A stretch of 5,070 bases of DNA from Thermoproteota archaeon (GTDB lineage Archaea; Korarchaeota; Korarchaeia; B14-G2). Made by a program: the position numbers and the translations under genes. Below the pieces are notes generated by a model. It was not told where the DNA came from. It saw only the letters and a list, made by a program, of their open reading frames with translations, and made no database searches. Positions 5,004 to 5,070 of the stretch are shown here, one piece after another. The number at the start of each line of letters is the position of its first letter. Position 1 is the stretch's first letter. The DNA is taken from the NCBI GenBank assembly GCA_003661385.1, contig QMWA01000134.1, forward strand, positions 1 to 5,070, written 5' to 3'.

Positions 5004-5070
5004 ATGGTTCGTGTAGAGGACTTGAGTGAGGGTAATGTTGACGACCTGATTTCCATCTGCTCTTCTAAGC
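5004..5070 (+). CDS. N-terminal fragment, possibly a GNAT-type N-acetyltransferase
   Basis: ATG 5004 opens 22 codons running to the window edge. The peptide Met-Val-Arg-Val-Glu-Asp-Leu-Ser-Glu-Gly-Asn-Val-Asp-Asp-Leu-Ile-Ser-Ile-Cys-Ser resembles the first strand and first helix of GNAT acetyltransferases. Those commonly begin with a short strand (Ile/Val-Arg-x-x), then 'Leu-x-Glu-x-Asn' and a helix containing 'Asp-Leu-Ile'. Archaeal proteins beginning this way are often annotated so, but 22 residues cannot prove it: the acetyl-CoA-binding loop would lie outside the window. The start is backed by the TATA box about 26 bases upstream and by the absence of an in-frame upstream alternative with a better promoter. 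Confidence 0.55.
   Translation, partial: MVRVEDLSEGNVDDLISICSSK

Noticed and set aside
1-5070. CRISPR array, insertion sequence ends or attachment site
   Set aside because: No regularly spaced repeats, no transposase frame or terminal inverted repeats, and no tRNA gene were found. The only repeats seen are short and isolated.

Overview
The window reads as chromosomal DNA of a hyperthermophilic archaeon, most likely Thermoproteota (Crenarchaeota). The grounds are AGG/AGA arginine and ATA isoleucine codons, GTG/TTG starts, and A/T-rich TATA boxes about 25-35 bases ahead of start codons in an otherwise GC-rich background. There are no bacterial -35/-10 pairs. A secreted protein carries Asn-X-Thr sequons, and there is a relic of a PIN-domain (VapC-like) toxin. 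The species cannot be named from this sequence.

Left part (1-1528). A minus-strand gene for an exported protein starts at 710 with a clear signal peptide and a TATA box just upstream. It meets a TAG codon at 221-219, yet the same frame stays open and protein-like to the window edge, so this looks like one gene broken by a single nonsense codon (or a read-through or recoded stop). The next 800 bases hold no intact gene. They do contain, at 1091-1487, a recognisable PIN-domain toxin gene broken by at least three frameshifts, two of which compensate each other. A possible trace of its antitoxin lies immediately upstream.

Middle (1521-3375). Two plus-strand genes 26 bases apart probably form an operon. 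The first encodes a small V4R-like (4-vinyl-reductase-type) ligand-binding protein with conserved-looking Cys residues. The second encodes a 424-residue helical protein with a cytosolic body and a hydrophobic C-terminal anchor. Its topology recalls CorA or RMD1-type proteins, but it carries no CorA signature and is not recognised. A soluble sensor-like protein paired with a membrane-anchored coiled-coil protein is the best candidate here for an undescribed module.

Right part (3376-5070). A spacer without a supported gene leads to a complete alpha/beta hydrolase (probable start 3746) with an intact Ser-Asp-His triad. A second empty spacer follows, and then the first 22 codons of a gene at 5004 that resembles a GNAT acetyltransferase N-terminus. 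That gene has a TATA box placed for a leaderless transcript. Intact coding density is low for an archaeon, and the left third looks like a decaying locus. No tRNA, rRNA, CRISPR array, insertion sequence or convincing terminator was seen.
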